Shown here: positions 11,230-22,202 of the stretch, piece after piece
How positions within the stretch are numbered: the first letter of the stretch is position 1
Layout: every line of letters starts with the position of its first letter
DNA from: Incurvaria masculella
Lineage: Eukaryota; Arthropoda; Insecta; Lepidoptera; Incurvariidae
Assembly (NCBI GenBank): GCA_946894095.1
Contig: OX335641.1
Coordinates: 4,730,501 to 4,794,500, forward strand
Direction of reading: 5' to 3'
Length of the DNA: 64,000 nucleotides
Position numbers and translations under genes: made by a program
The notes under the pieces: model-generated
Told to the model about the DNA's origin: nothing
Databases searched by the model: none
Seen by the model: only the letters and a program-made list of their open reading frames with translations

Positions 11230-11830
11230 GACACATTCACTGAGCAAAAACGTATGACTTCCTCTGGCAGCTTGTGTGAAGGCGGAACTTTTTTTATATT
11301 AAGCGTGGCAGAAGGCGACGCCCATGGGCTTTTGAACTTTCACGTGGGCTGCAAAAATCATCCGACCGGTCAGGTGCTTCTTCACACCATTTTGAAAGCA
11401 CCCTAGGTTGATCTTTGGGGGAAATAACTCGGGAGTCCATTCCGTAGTTAACCGACCGGATCGGTTGTTTCATACTTATGGAATGCCGACAGTGAATGGG
11501 TGCATTGCCTGCCTGTTCCGCAAGGGGGATCTGCACGTCCGACGAGCAGTCTCAAGGGTAGAGACGATAGAGCACTGAGAGAGACCCTACATCTCTTCGG
11601 AGTTGGAGCGTCTCCAAATGCAGGGATACCTCGGGATCGTCAACGAGACGCACGGCCCGACGCTGTATCGAGTCCAGGGAGCCAATTAGGTGCTTAGGTA
11701 AACCGTCCTACAAATGCCAACAATACTCCATGCAACACCTCTTTTCGCGTTGTAAAAAAGCAGTTCTTGCTCAGGCGTGAAATTCTTGAGGTCTCCCAGA
11801 TTTTTTGCTGGCGGCTCAAGATTAAAAAAT
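11230..11830 (-). pseudogene. LINE reverse transcriptase C-terminal remnant
   Basis: Read on the minus strand from about 11815 downward, the segment gives pieces such as 'TPEQELLFYNAKRGVAWS', 'GSLDSIQRRAVRLVDDPEVS' and 'LETLQLRRDVGSLSVLYRLY'. They follow the order of the distal end of non-LTR reverse transcriptases ('...DRIQRRA.R.V.DP...L..L..RR...L...YR.Y'). Stops and frame changes interrupt it, and the tail at 11290-11400 has drifted. It is a dead 5'-truncated copy. A short fragment of the same tail lies at 1231-1296. Confidence 0.65.
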
Positions 11831-13260
11831 TAAGATTGCTTGAGAGGAATATTTTGGTTAGTTTAGGTTAGGTCAATTTAATGGTGGGGTAGCTGAGAGT
11901 GAAGGAGAGGGCCTTAGCAACGCCTTCCCTCTAACGAAAATACTTTCATACATTTCAATATTTGATTTCAATGCCTCAATATAGATGGCGTTGGATAACC
12001 TTAAATCAATGGTCCATTAAACATACATAAATATCAATTTACTCCGGTCGTATGCGGAAAGTAATTTTCAGATTCTTCAGTTCGTTCGACCCCCCTCTCA
12101 CATATAGTACTCACATGCGCCTATACAGGCGCCTACAAACCTGCCCCGCCCCGCCCCGTTATCTCACGCGCCCACCATGATCTTGACATCGCTATTGTCA
12201 TCTCGAAACAGTAGCAAGATTAAACACAATTGAGAATTGTCACGAAGTGAGCAGGCGTGGCCGCCTCTCTACATCGACTTCGATCTACACGTTGTTACAG
12301 CTCGGTTGATGATGTATATGGATGATTGAATGATAATATCTATTGTACTACAAGTAACTTAATTTAGTAAGTACGTTTACTTACTTAAGGTGACATACAA
12401 CCTTAGAATGACCGCATGCTATTGGATATCGTTATGTATTTTAAGTTTTCAAAATAAGAACTTTTATAGAAACATAGTGATCGCAAAATCTTGGCATTTT
12501 CTGATTTTAGACTAATAAAAGTCCAAGTCCAAAACGAATTAAAAAACTTTGACGCGTGTTAATACCTATAACGCAAGTGGTTAGTTAGGGTATGTTAGAT
12601 TATTTTCGTTTTATTGAATAACCGATTATCTAGTGAACGGCTTAATTGCAATTAATTAAAATGTAAGCGAATCGAGAACGAATTCCCCCAGAATTGCTCA
12701 TGTTTAAATTAATTGTAATTAATTTATGGCCGAAACAAATACTATTCTAACGCGACACTAGAAAATCGACTACTCAATGTTATGAAATAAAAAATAAAAA
12801 AATACCCACGCTAACGTTATAGGAGTACTAAAGCGCATCAACCTTTTGCAAATCAGTTCAAGGCTTGAATTTTTTTGGCAAGGTCCAACTTTTATTACAC
12901 AAATCATGAAATGATTGCATGGCAAGATTACCATGATTGCATTTAGTCCTTATTAAGAAAACTAAGAATGCAAAATGATAGCTTATCGGTTACGGTCACT
13001 CTAGGGTAGTTTCCGGTCAACTCCCCATACAAACGTGGAATGAAGATCATGCGTATATTTCTTGTGTGAGGTCCAAAATTGTACTCAAAACAGCTTTATT
13101 TAATCGAACGAGATGCTTCATGGCATTGTTAAATTGTGTTTGGTTTTTAAGCGTGCTTTATACAATAAGATTGGCCGTCGGAAAGCGCCCTCTTAAGAGG
13201 GGATTCCGGATATTATTGTTGGGTATCGCTTCGAACGCCGGAAATTGTTGGTCGATACCA
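11831..13260. other. Non-genic with one shared repeat
   Basis: No coding signal is seen. A GC patch at 12080-12190 includes the small hairpin 'GGCGCCTATACAGGCGCC'-like sequence and CCCCGCC repeats. The block at 12375-12480 is repeated elsewhere and is listed separately. Confidence 0.45.
12375..12480 (+). repeat. Interspersed repeat shared with 51170-51300
   Basis: 'CCTTAGAATGACCGCATGC' followed by 'GATATCGTTATGTATTTT' closely parallels 'CCCTAGAATGACCGTATCC' followed by 'AAGTATCGTTACGTATTTT' at 51190-51235. Neither copy has an ORF or defined ends. The family was not identified. Confidence 0.45.
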
Positions 13261-13270
13261 ATATTTAGAG

Positions 13271-13665
13271 AAGCGGCTCGTAGGCAGGCCTTCTAATGTA
13301 AGAGGTCGTGGCTTAAATCCTTCTAATGTAAGAGGTCGTGGCTTAAATCCTTCTAATGTAAGAGGTCGTGGCTTAAATCCCCGCTCCAATCATGCACCAC
13401 TTGATTGCTTTTTCTCAGGTGAATAAGTGCATTTTGTCATTAATCCGAGCTGCTAACTGGTTCGGAATAAATGTAAAATGTATGTCTCCTTCCCTATTGG
13501 ACTTAACCCTCAGGTTAAGTCCGCCCGAGTCAGTGTCATCGGATTATACTATACCATGGTCGAAGCGACTATGAAACATTGCCATGTTTTTGATCTAGTT
13601 CAATAAAGCCGTACTTATAAAGGGAAGGTGGACACTTAATTTCTTTGGGAATGCTATGCCTTATG
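13271..13665 (+). repeat. tRNA-derived SINE, plus strand, with triplicated promoter region
   Basis: The head 'AAGCGGCTCGTAGGC' corresponds to 'GAGCGGCTCGTAGCC' of the copy at 33470-33868. It is followed by the B-box region, 'CATGCACCACTTGATTGC', the degraded body and 'CATGGTCGAAGCGACTATGA', then 'TTCAATAAAGCCGTAC'. The copy is about 390 bp, near full length. The B-box-bearing segment is present three times in tandem (13291-13380). Confidence 0.8.
13291..13380 (+). repeat. 3 x 30-bp tandem repeat spanning the SINE B-box region
   Basis: Three identical 30-bp units at 13291-13320, 13321-13350 and 13351-13380 each run from TTCTAATGTAAGAGG to GTGGCTTAAATCC. The second half of each unit is the degenerate Pol III B-box position of this SINE family ('GGGTTCAAATCC' in the copy at 38240). 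Their identity implies recent expansion or homogenisation, or an assembly stutter. Confidence 0.95.
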
Positions 13666-14620
13666 TTGTGGCACTTATTTTTTTGGTACTGAGTAAGTAG
13701 CAAAGATTCCTTAAGAATCTGCATATAGCTACAAAAGGAATTTAACCTGTGTGACGTTCTCTTTCAATACTTTTCAAAATTTCAAGTGTTTCAACATTTA
13801 ATTCAGCTTTTATTTCAAGACTTCTAGACAATTGTTGCAAGACTTCCAGACAATTGTTTCCTTCGTGTTGCGAACAGAATCGGAAGCACGGATCGCTATC
13901 ATTTGAGGCTCTATTTACCCGGATAATGGGGTAATGGTCGCGTGCAGCGCTTCGCCTGTACCTACCGCGAAAACATCTTATGCTTACTTTCAATGTCAAT
14001 AAACACTGAATTGCTTCTTCATAATAAGTTTTAATGGGGTGGGCATTAAGGGGAATTAAGTGCCATATCATGTTTTTTTCTGGATGACTATTAGCAGTTT
14101 ATGTACAATACTATTGGCCGGCAATAGCGTCAACATATTGAAAAATCGGAATCTAGAAAGAATATCTGAGTTAAATGGCTAGGATGCTCAAATATATCGT
14201 GACGTCGAAAATAGAAACGATTCTACTTGAGGTTTGAATACTCTAATTGGATAAAGAGGCTACGATATAATATGAATGATATATATGAAGAATTATAGAT
14301 TCCTCCTATACGAACCAACCAATCCGATAGATCCTTTTTGTATGGGGTCGTTAAACTATAGAATGCACTCGTTATTTTCCCCAAAATAAAAACTGGCGTC
14401 CTTTACGAGTACATAATTTGAAGCAACACACGGTTTTCGCAACCCCCGGGAAAGTACGAAAGCCTACGGGCGTCATCGGACACGTCCTAATTGAGGGTTT
14501 GGCGTACGCCCTATATCGCGCTTAATAAAAAGACTTGTCATCTTGCCTTATTTTCACTTATTTTTGAACGTATTTTTAATACATGACGATTGTGTGTGTT
14601 CATTGATGAGTTTTTTTTAT
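13666..14620. other. Non-genic, one unrecognised minus-strand frame
   Basis: A 109-residue minus-strand frame (13742-14071) ends in a charged, helical-looking stretch, 'LEVLQQLSRSLEIKAELNVE', but has no start context or known domain. It also contains the imperfect duplication 'AAGACTTCTAGACAATTGTT' and 'AAGACTTCCAGACAATTGTT'. It may be part of an old transposon. Confidence 0.35.
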
Positions 14621-14624
14621 TTAT

Positions 14625-14795
14625 GGAGCTGGCCATGGATAGCTAGAAGAATAATAATAAAATTAGGTGCCATGCACGTACCATCCCTTTTTATTTGTGA
14701 CGGCAACATTGAATTGAATGGAAAGCAGGGATAATATTTCATTGCACTTCGACAATCTTTCGTCCAAAGCAATGATACCAACCTGGGCGTTCTCG
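14625..14795 (-). repeat. Truncated tRNA-derived SINE, minus strand
   Basis: The blocks 'ATTAGGTGCCATGCACGTAC', 'CCCTTTTTATTTGTGACGG', 'TTGAATTGAATGGAAAGCAG' and 'ATGATACCAACCTGGGCG' follow the order of the copy at 33470-33868. It stops at 'CTGGGCG', where a Helitron-like repeat begins, so one interrupted the other. Confidence 0.7.
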
Positions 14796-15200
14796 TGATT
14801 GATTTGATGCAATTTTCAGGCAGTCCTCAGGTTAGCCCAGGGGGTAATCCTTTTGTAGTTAAAAAGTTTAGAAGCTCAGCTCGTCTGTATGTCCCACGGA
14901 GGATAGAGGCATGTCCGTGCTATGTCCAAAATGAAATAACCGTGACCGATTTTAATATTTTTTTAGTTTTTGTTATTCTCGAGAAAATCTAATTCAAATC
15001 GTAGGGCGAGCATGGATCGAATTTTGCTCAGTCCCGTCAAAGAATACTCTTATCTGAGCTATCATCTTATCTTCGGCACTTCGCTCCGTACACTAATATA
15101 GAATGACGGAATCGATTGCGTTATTCTCTGGCGTATGGTATGTGAGATTCAAAATTGGATGGGAAAACCCGTGCGAAACCAGGGCAGGTCGCTAGTTATA
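14796..15200 (+). repeat. Helitron/MINE-like repeat
   Basis: It begins with 'TTGATTTGATGCAATTTTC' followed by 'AGGCAGTCCTCAGGTTAGCC'. It ends 'GAAACCAGGGCAGGTCGCTAG' less its last base, a CTAG-type terminus. These are the usual 5' and 3' themes of lepidopteran non-autonomous Helitron-like repeats. No Rep/helicase coding is present. Confidence 0.55.
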
Positions 15201-15225
15201 CATATTATTATATGGAATAGATGAA

Positions 15226-17240
15226 ATGAAAATGAAAAAATACTTTATTTGCAGCCATACGGTACAAAAAGGCGGAAATTAATGCCATAAGGCATTCTCT
15301 ACCATTCAACCTTAGAGATGTAGGAGAGGTGCAGTGAGGCGGGCAAAAAAAAGTAAACGTAAAACAAAATGAATTAGCGAAAATATTAACTAACCTAAAA
15401 ATAAGGATTTATATATTATAATAAATTACATACAAATATGTACATACACTTAAACATATTAATAGGTACAAGATACAAATAACAAATATTATTTTAGAAC
15501 ATATGAACAGATTTACACATAAAAAAAAAAAAAACATATATATATATATATAAATATATATATTTGATAAATAATGTGAAAAAAAAAATACTCTTGATTT
15601 TTGAGAACAATGTGACAAGAAACAATCAGGAAGTAAGGAAATGACATTTAAGACGCTCTTTAAATATATTAATTGACTGAGATGTGCGTACATCAAGTGG
15701 AAGCTGGTTCCACATACGCGCAGCGCTGACAGCAAAAGAATCTGTGTAGAATGAAGAACTATGTCCCGGAATAGCAAGAAGCAAATTATTTGAGGATCTG
15801 AGAGGTAGGCCATGAGAACAGAGGAGTTCTATCCTATCAGTAAGATATTTAGGAGCAGCTGGATTATTCAATAAACCAAAGAGAAGGGAAAGAACATGGG
15901 TATTTCTGCGTTTACGAATGTCAAGCCAATTAAGTGAGGCGCGAAAATTAGAAATATGATCAAACTTACGCAACCCATATATATATCTTATGCAAATGTT
16001 TAGAAGTCGGTCAAGTTTGTTAAGTAGGTATTCATCTAAATCTGGATAGCAGATATCAGCATAATCAAGTATGGGAAGCAACAAAGAGTTTACGAGCGTA
16101 ATTTTAGTGTTGATAGGAATAAAGTTTTGCAAACGCTTGAGAGAGTGCATGCTACCGAAAACCTTGCGACTAACTTCACTGACTTGTTTACTCCATGATA
16201 GAGTTTCATCAATCCAGAGTCCCAGGTTTTTGACATGTTTGCTGTAAGGGACAGCAATCCCGTCAAAAACAATTGGAGGCAGACTTTGACGATCCAACTT
16301 AGCCAACATCATGTGAGAGCCTATTATGATAGCCTGTGTTTTGATGGATTGACTAATAATCCAAACCGACTAGCCCAATCGAGAGCAGTATCTAAGTCAA
16401 TGTTCATGAGAGAGATAGCAGATATTACATCATCGAGTCGAAAGTGCCTATACAACTGCAAGTCATCGGCGTACAAATGGAAGCGGGAAAGAAAGAGTCC
16501 AACAATGGAGTTAATAAAGACTGAGAATAAAAGAGGAGAAAGCACACCGCCTTGAGGCACACCAGCAGTGATGTCACACCAAAGTGAAGTGACATTGTCC
16601 ACCCGGACGCACTGCCGACGACCCCGAAGGTAAGAAGAAAACCAATCAAGTCCTGACTGTGAAATATTCAGAGAATGCAAGGTAGCAATGAGGATATCAG
16701 CATCAACTGAATTAAAGGCACTACTGAAATCTAGCAGAACCAAAAGAGTCAGCTGACGATCATCCATGGCAAAGCGAATATCATCTGTGATTTTGACAAG
16801 GGCTGTGGTTGTACTATGACATGGACGAAAGCCAGATTGGTATGGGCTTAAAAGATCATTAAGTGTTAAAAATTGTGTGAGTTGAGTGTGAGCAGCACGC
16901 TCCAGGACCTTGGAGAGAAATGGGAGAATAGATATGGGGCGGTAGTCTTTGAACTCAACAGGTGAGTAAATTTTGGGGAGGGGAATGACATATGCTTGTT
17001 TCCAGGAAGCAGGAAAATTACCTGACGATAGAGAAAAATTAACTATGTGTGAGATTATAGGTAAAATATTATCCAATAGTGGGACAAGTAGTTGACGACT
17101 CATACCATCAGGACCTACAGCTTTGCTTTTTAAAGAAAGTATGATCTTTTTAATTTCACAGTCAGAAACTTGGGTGAAAACGAATGGATCTGTATCAGCA
17201 AGCCGAGAAGAATGTAGATGATACGGGTACAAGGATCTAA
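15226..17240 (-). mobile_element. 5'-truncated CR1/L2-like LINE
   Basis: The element reads on the minus strand. Its 3' end at about 15226 carries 'AAATAAAGTATTTTTTC' and ATTTTCATTT repeats. The 3' UTR includes AT microsatellites (15535-15563), and the coding part spans 15626 to about 17235. Homology starts just before the first reverse transcriptase motifs, so the endonuclease domain is missing. A fixed, 5'-truncated insertion is the simplest reading. It abuts a Helitron-like end at 15197. Confidence 0.85.
15626..17235 (-). pseudogene. LINE reverse transcriptase, one frameshift
   Basis: The first frame (16324 to about 17235) shows the fingers/palm motifs in order: 'KAVGPDGMS', 'PLPKIYSPVEFKDYRPISIL', 'SGFRPCHSTTTALVKITDDI', 'LLDFSSAFNSVD', 'AGVPQGGVLSPLLFSVF' and the catalytic 'YADD' in 'HLYADDLQLY'. 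The frame breaks after 'NPSK' at a run of four T on the plus strand (16339-16342). One extra A on the coding strand would be needed to continue. The downstream frame (15626-16312) has 'LGLWIDETLSW' and a long C-terminal region ending 'MWNQLPLDVRTSQSINIFKE', typical of CR1/L2-type LINEs. Apart from the single shift the frame is clean, so the copy is young or the shift is a sequencing error. It could not move by itself because the N-terminal endonuclease is gone. The exact clade (CR1, L2, Daphne or Jockey-like) is not settled. Confidence 0.85.
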
Positions 17241-18055
17241 ATAATGCCCAACGACACACACCCGCGTAGGAGTCGATTTGCAAGTCGCATCGCTGACACG
17301 AATTAAGCTTCGCAGAGAGGAGACGCCCCACCGCGGTTCATCTCAAGCTCATTCATAACCAATCATAAACCTTAATGTATGCTAAGTTTATACTAAAGTT
17401 AATGTTGACTTTTCTTTAGTGTAATTTATGCACCCATCCTACTATGCAAACATACAGGTTATCGATTACTTATGCAAATTTTTAGCAATACCATGGCTTA
17501 ACAAAAGGTGAAATCTAAAATATTTTTGTACCCCACAATCTTATGGATTTTAAGGTGATATAAACGTATATTTTATACTTGAGTATAACCAATTCAAAAA
17601 AGTGATCTGATCTCAGCTGGATAATAGAGAGATATATGCTTAGAACATTAATTGCATCAGGAAAAATCGGAATCAAGGCTGAAATATTACTGGTTTCCAA
17701 CATTGTACACAAGTGTTTCCGGAAAGGCTCTCCTGATTTGAGCCCGTCTTATCCGCATGTTCGAGTAATTTTCGGTCCGCTCCTGCCATCCACCCGCCTT
17801 TCCGCCATTCCTTCTTGGGACATGGGAAAGGGGGATCTTTACCTCTACAAGAAATTTATATGTTTTCTGTTTATATATGTTTGTGTAGTTGTGAAAATAT
17901 ATAATATGTTAAATACAACAATTGTCCAAAGACAGCCCCATAACGCACACATTTTTTTCGGCACTAGCTAAGTTAGTCCGGCAAATTCTCTCAATTTTTT
18001 TCCACAAGTTTCATGATCACCTATCACCTTAACGTGATCTCTGTAATAGTGTAGC
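17241..18055. other. Non-genic
   Basis: No supported feature is seen. A pyrimidine-rich patch around 17740-17860 lies upstream of the CpG-rich block. Frames on both strands are short and unrecognised. Confidence 0.45.
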
Positions 18056-18059
18056 CAAA

Positions 18060-18680
18060 TATCCGCATGTGACACCCGGGGAGCGTGCAGCACGTCACGG
18101 CGCGGTGCCGCAGGGCGGGCGGTGGGGCGTCCGCTGGGCGGCTAGACGGGCTGCGCGCGCGCCGATCGATGTGTATTAACGCGCGCACCGCCGCCAGCGC
18201 CAGTCGTGTCCCGCGCTTCGCACTCGCCGCACTCACGTTCAGTGCCCGACGCGGAAAAGTGAGTGACCGACACTTGCTAGTGGACGACCTGCCGCCGCCT
18301 TCTCCTTGTGTTCTCGGCGATCGGTAAAGTACATACACATAAACACACATACAGACGCGTAGAGATCCCGGAGGAGTGCTTCGCGGAGCTGCAACGGGGA
18401 TTTAGTTGAGTGAGAGTCTCGGTGGCCGACGCGGCCGTTACGTCAGACCGTGAGTGAAGGTGGCCGGAGCGTTTCCGCTCCGAGATTGTTATGAAATCCC
18501 GCGCACGCGAGCCGGCCACCGCGGCCAGTCGGCCGGCAGGAGCGGCGGAACCCGTCCGTTTTGTGAAATGGAAAGTAGATCTCCCCTCCTTGGCCGCCGC
18601 CGACGACTGCTCGATTGACTGTGACGCAACTTGGCCCGCACCTAGTAAAATTCGCGCTGATTTTGCGCGACGAAGGTCGT
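18060..18680 (+). promoter_or_regulatory. CpG-rich block, probable promoter region
   Basis: About 600 bp is strikingly GC- and CpG-rich against AT-rich flanks. Overlapping open frames occur on all strands here, as expected from base composition rather than coding. It contains a TCAGT initiator, a good splice donor and GCGCGC runs. No signature of a repeat family is seen, so a host promoter with a first exon is the best reading. Confidence 0.5.
18238..18325 (+). other. Candidate non-coding first exon
   Basis: 'GTTCAGTGCCCGACGCGG' at 18238 fits an arthropod initiator with a downstream GC-rich element. About 85 bp later 'GGCGATCGGTAAAGTACAT' offers a strong donor (CG|GTAAAGT) at 18326. No ATG-led frame of note lies between them. 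If real, this is a 5' UTR exon of a gene whose coding exons are beyond what could be recognised here. Confidence 0.35.
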
Positions 18681-21480
18681 AACACCGGTGGAACTTTCGG
18701 TGTAAAATTGGAACAAATAAACCAATCTAACTAATTAATTCAAATATTAACTAATAGCAATCTCTCCTATGACTATTTCAGTTACTAAATTCAATTACTA
18801 AATATATCAGTTACTAAAGTAGATAGGAAACAATTTACTTTGCAAACATTATCTTCACTTTTCGTATAAATGAATGAACTAATCAAGTTTATCATTCCCG
18901 GGACAAAAATATTAATAACATTTAAAGGGTGACAAAATTAGGGATTAGCTGGACTTAACTGTTGAGAATATTTGTAACAGTTAACGGTAAATCGTCTTTC
19001 CATCATCGCGTGCTTGAAGCCGGCTGTTACGTATTCGAGGTCCACTCTACGAGTTTCGTAATTCTTTGTGACCCAAAACTTCACATCATTGACATAGGGC
19101 AAACCGCCATAGATTTCTTGAAGAGACCTCTCTGGGAAGGTCACGGCAGCGGTCGTGTGTCGCAACCTTGCAGCCAGCGGAACCCGGCGGACTTCGGAGA
19201 ACTATCGCAATGTTTAAACTGGACTTGGCTTTACTTTCGTCATAAGCTGGTTCTTGTGACTATGCCATCGGTTAAGTTAACTGCTGTAGAAGTGGTTCGA
19301 CCCTGATTATTGGCTTTTTCAGGTGTATCAGTCTTCTCTTGGACTCTATTCATTCCGAAAAGCAAGTTTCAATGTTACTGCCATGAGAACGTTTCGATGC
19401 CAAATTAAGCCTTAAGAATTAACCGTTTCCACATAGTTTATTTCTTATCTTTTCAACTAACCGCACATGGAAGTTTTATGTTATGTACCGCATGGCAAAT
19501 TTGAGCTAGATTCTATACCAGAACCTTCTTCAAATAAGCACGCATACAATAAACTGGTTGGAGAAACTGTATTTATACTATGTGGTCTAGTCAGTGAACA
19601 TAGTAGGACGGGAGTAGCACGCGAAACTCATTCGTATGGCGGCAGCGTAGCCACGAGTTAGTGGAAAACGTCTAACTGTAGTTAGTTTGCTTACAAATTA
19701 GGGACTTGCAACATCGAATGCTCGTTGCACTAAATAACAGCCTGTGAGTTCCTAACGTGTTCTAAGGTGTCGTTGGACCTCGAGAAAATCAGTAATAGGC
19801 GAATTCGTAAGCTGACCCACTCGCCGGCGCTGTCGATTTTGTATGTAAAAGTGGCTACACCCCCCCGCCGCTTGTCGAGTTCGGTGGTTCGGGATCTTCT
19901 ATTAAAATTTGAAACAGTTACTTTAAAGATAAACACGAAATATTTTACCCTAACGTCTCGTTGGTCTAAATACCTTACATAAACGCTTTTATTTGATCTA
20001 TTCTAAGCACGAGTTCTAAGATATCGACGCAAGGCTTACGATTGCACAATATTAACATCAAATATATGTCCCAGCGGACACTACTTTGGTAAATGTCAAC
20101 TCTATTTTTAATAGAGATTCTTAACTGAATATATGAAAAAAGTAAGAGCAATCAAAATATACATTTACTCGCGTAAGAAATGACAATTCTTTCCTATACA
20201 ATAAATTTAAATGAAAACTTAGAAAGTGAGTAAGTACAACGCGTTAAATTCTTAGTGTTACTAATGACTACCCATCACAGCATGAGTGTTTGCTTGCATC
20301 TCATGAATATGCTTAAGAATTTACGTTCGATTTTAGTTACTCTTTGGTTCAATTCATTGGCAGGAACCGTTCAAAAAATTTTACAAAAACGTTCGGGTAG
20401 TCAACACGCAAATTCGAATCTCCATATCGCATGACGTCCGTGGATAGTTTGCATTTTCCATTAGAAACCGATTAGCCATTCGTAAAGTAAGCAGCTAATG
20501 TAAATATTAGAATCAAAGAGATTCCTATTCTATTTGGAGACGAGAATTTCCTTTGTAAAACATCATTTAACTGAAATAATTTAAATTACGTTTCATTTTT
20601 AATGACCAATGTAAAAAACGAACTCAAGTACTTTTTTCATAAAAATAAATGTTTTTCCTTTCCTCCAACGTTAGATCGTCGAAGAGTGATAATATCCCAA
20701 CTGTGTTTTTCGTGATTAAAACCTTAATAATCCCAAATCATCATTACAGATGAAAATTAAATAATAGTCACATTGTTCAACAAAATTGTCACTCCCACGT
20801 AAGTCGGATGTCACCTTGAATTTGTACCGGCACCCGCGTAAAGTACGCGATAACGGGTTATTTTTACATTTAATCGCAGATGCAATTGAATGATCATCAG
20901 GCGAGATGCACGCAGGCACACTCAGGTGCTATTAAAAAGAGTAGGGTCGAGTAATGTTTGTACACGACAATGTGGTCGGTTCTCATGGGTGTCAGTTGAG
21001 TGCGATGCGGTCGTTGGTCGTGCTTGACTTGTCGCGACGGGTATTGCTCGTTGACATGGATCATTATGGCTGCTGGTAAGTGGAGGGCGGATGGGCAGAT
21101 GGGCGGACGTGGGCGGGAACGTGTCTGCTTAGTGTCTGTGTAATAAGTAGAGTTCATGGTTCAGTGAAGACAACAGTAGAGGTTAGAGGTTAGGAATATT
21201 TTGCACTTCTGAGTCATTATAAAGATGCTTTAATAAAGAATAGTCAGTGCTGATAGATTTTTTAGTTAAGCTTTTGCACCAATTCAGCAGCTTTTAAGTA
21301 AACTAGCGCTCCAATTTTACACGTATGTATATAATTACAAGTTATTTGATGGATAATGTCAAAGTAAAGGTCATTCTATTACACATTTTTTTTATATTCA
21401 GGTATTCTCCGCTAATCGGAAAATTAAAATACAAGTTGGTGCGTGAATGCCTGGTGAAATGCAAATTAAGAACTAAGTGT
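18681..21480. other. Non-genic, possibly intronic
   Basis: About 2.8 kb holds no supported gene or identified repeat. Short frames such as 18962-19306 and 19767-19982 show no domain or splice context. Confidence 0.5.
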
Positions 21481-21507
21481 TAGGAACAATTTGTAGGTAA
21501 AAAATAG

Positions 21508-22127
21508 GTTATGGTGCTGTCTCTACAACAAACACAAAAACAACAATCGTTGTTATTAATATTATGTCTGCCTACAGAACCAATACGGTGAAAATAAATA
21601 AATAAGTTAATGAATAAATAAATAATTAAATAAATAAGAAAAACAGCTAATCTGGTTGTATGTAGCTGAACGCCCCCTCTTGTGTCCCGCGCCGCCGTCT
21701 CTATGCGGATCGGATGGCGCGAGCCGCGCCCCTGGAGCTGCAATGGGGTGCAGGGAGTGCAGGATCGGGAATCGGGAGCCGATCCTGAAACATAACATAG
21801 ATATCGTAAACAGCAGTAATATTTCGGCATTCGCCGTTATCAAACGTTTGATAACGGCGAATGCCGAAATATTACTGCTGTTTACGATATCTATGTTATG
21901 TTTCAGGATCGGCTCCCGATTCCCGATCCTGCACTCCCTGCACCCCATTGCAGCTCCAGGGGCGCGGCTCGCGCCATCCGATCCGCATAGAGACGGCGGC
22001 GCGGGACACAAGAGGGGGCGTTCAGCTACATACAACCAGATTAGCTGTTTTTCTTATTTATTTAATTATTTATTTATTCATTAACTTATTTATTTATTTT
22101 CACCGTATTGGTTCTGTAGGCAGACAA
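21508..22127. mobile_element. 620-bp insertion with 14-bp duplication, mostly a perfect palindrome
   Basis: The 14-mer TAGGTAAAAAATAG occurs exactly at 21494-21507 and again at 22128-22141, as expected for a target-site duplication. Between them lie a 57-bp single-copy part (21508-21564) and then a palindrome. The left arm is 21565-21845 and the right arm 21846-22126. The two 281-bp arms match base for base and meet at AAACGTTT with no spacer. The arms include a GC-rich part and AT-rich ATTTATT repeats. Open frames in the arms are identical on the two strands simply by symmetry. A snap-back cDNA inserted by LINE machinery would give this layout. An assembly or amplification foldback is the main alternative, though it would not itself create the flanking 14-mer. 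Confidence 0.85.
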
Positions 22128-22202
22128 TAGGTAAAAAATAGAAATTTTAAAGATATTGATCCATGCATGTAAATATGTGTAGGATAAATGAAAAAAAAAA
22201 AG

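Noticed and set aside
13271..13400. CRISPR-like array from three 30-bp repeats
   Set aside because: The repeats are contiguous with no spacers and lie in a eukaryotic SINE.
18024..18685. Several 60-110-residue frames on both strands of the CpG-rich block
   Set aside because: Overlapping GC-rich frames with Arg/Ala/Pro-type composition are expected from base composition alone.
21607..22084. Two identical 142-residue frames on opposite strands, and a second identical pair
   Set aside because: They are mirror images produced by the perfect palindrome; the composition follows GC-rich and ATTTATT repeats and there is no sign of selection for protein.
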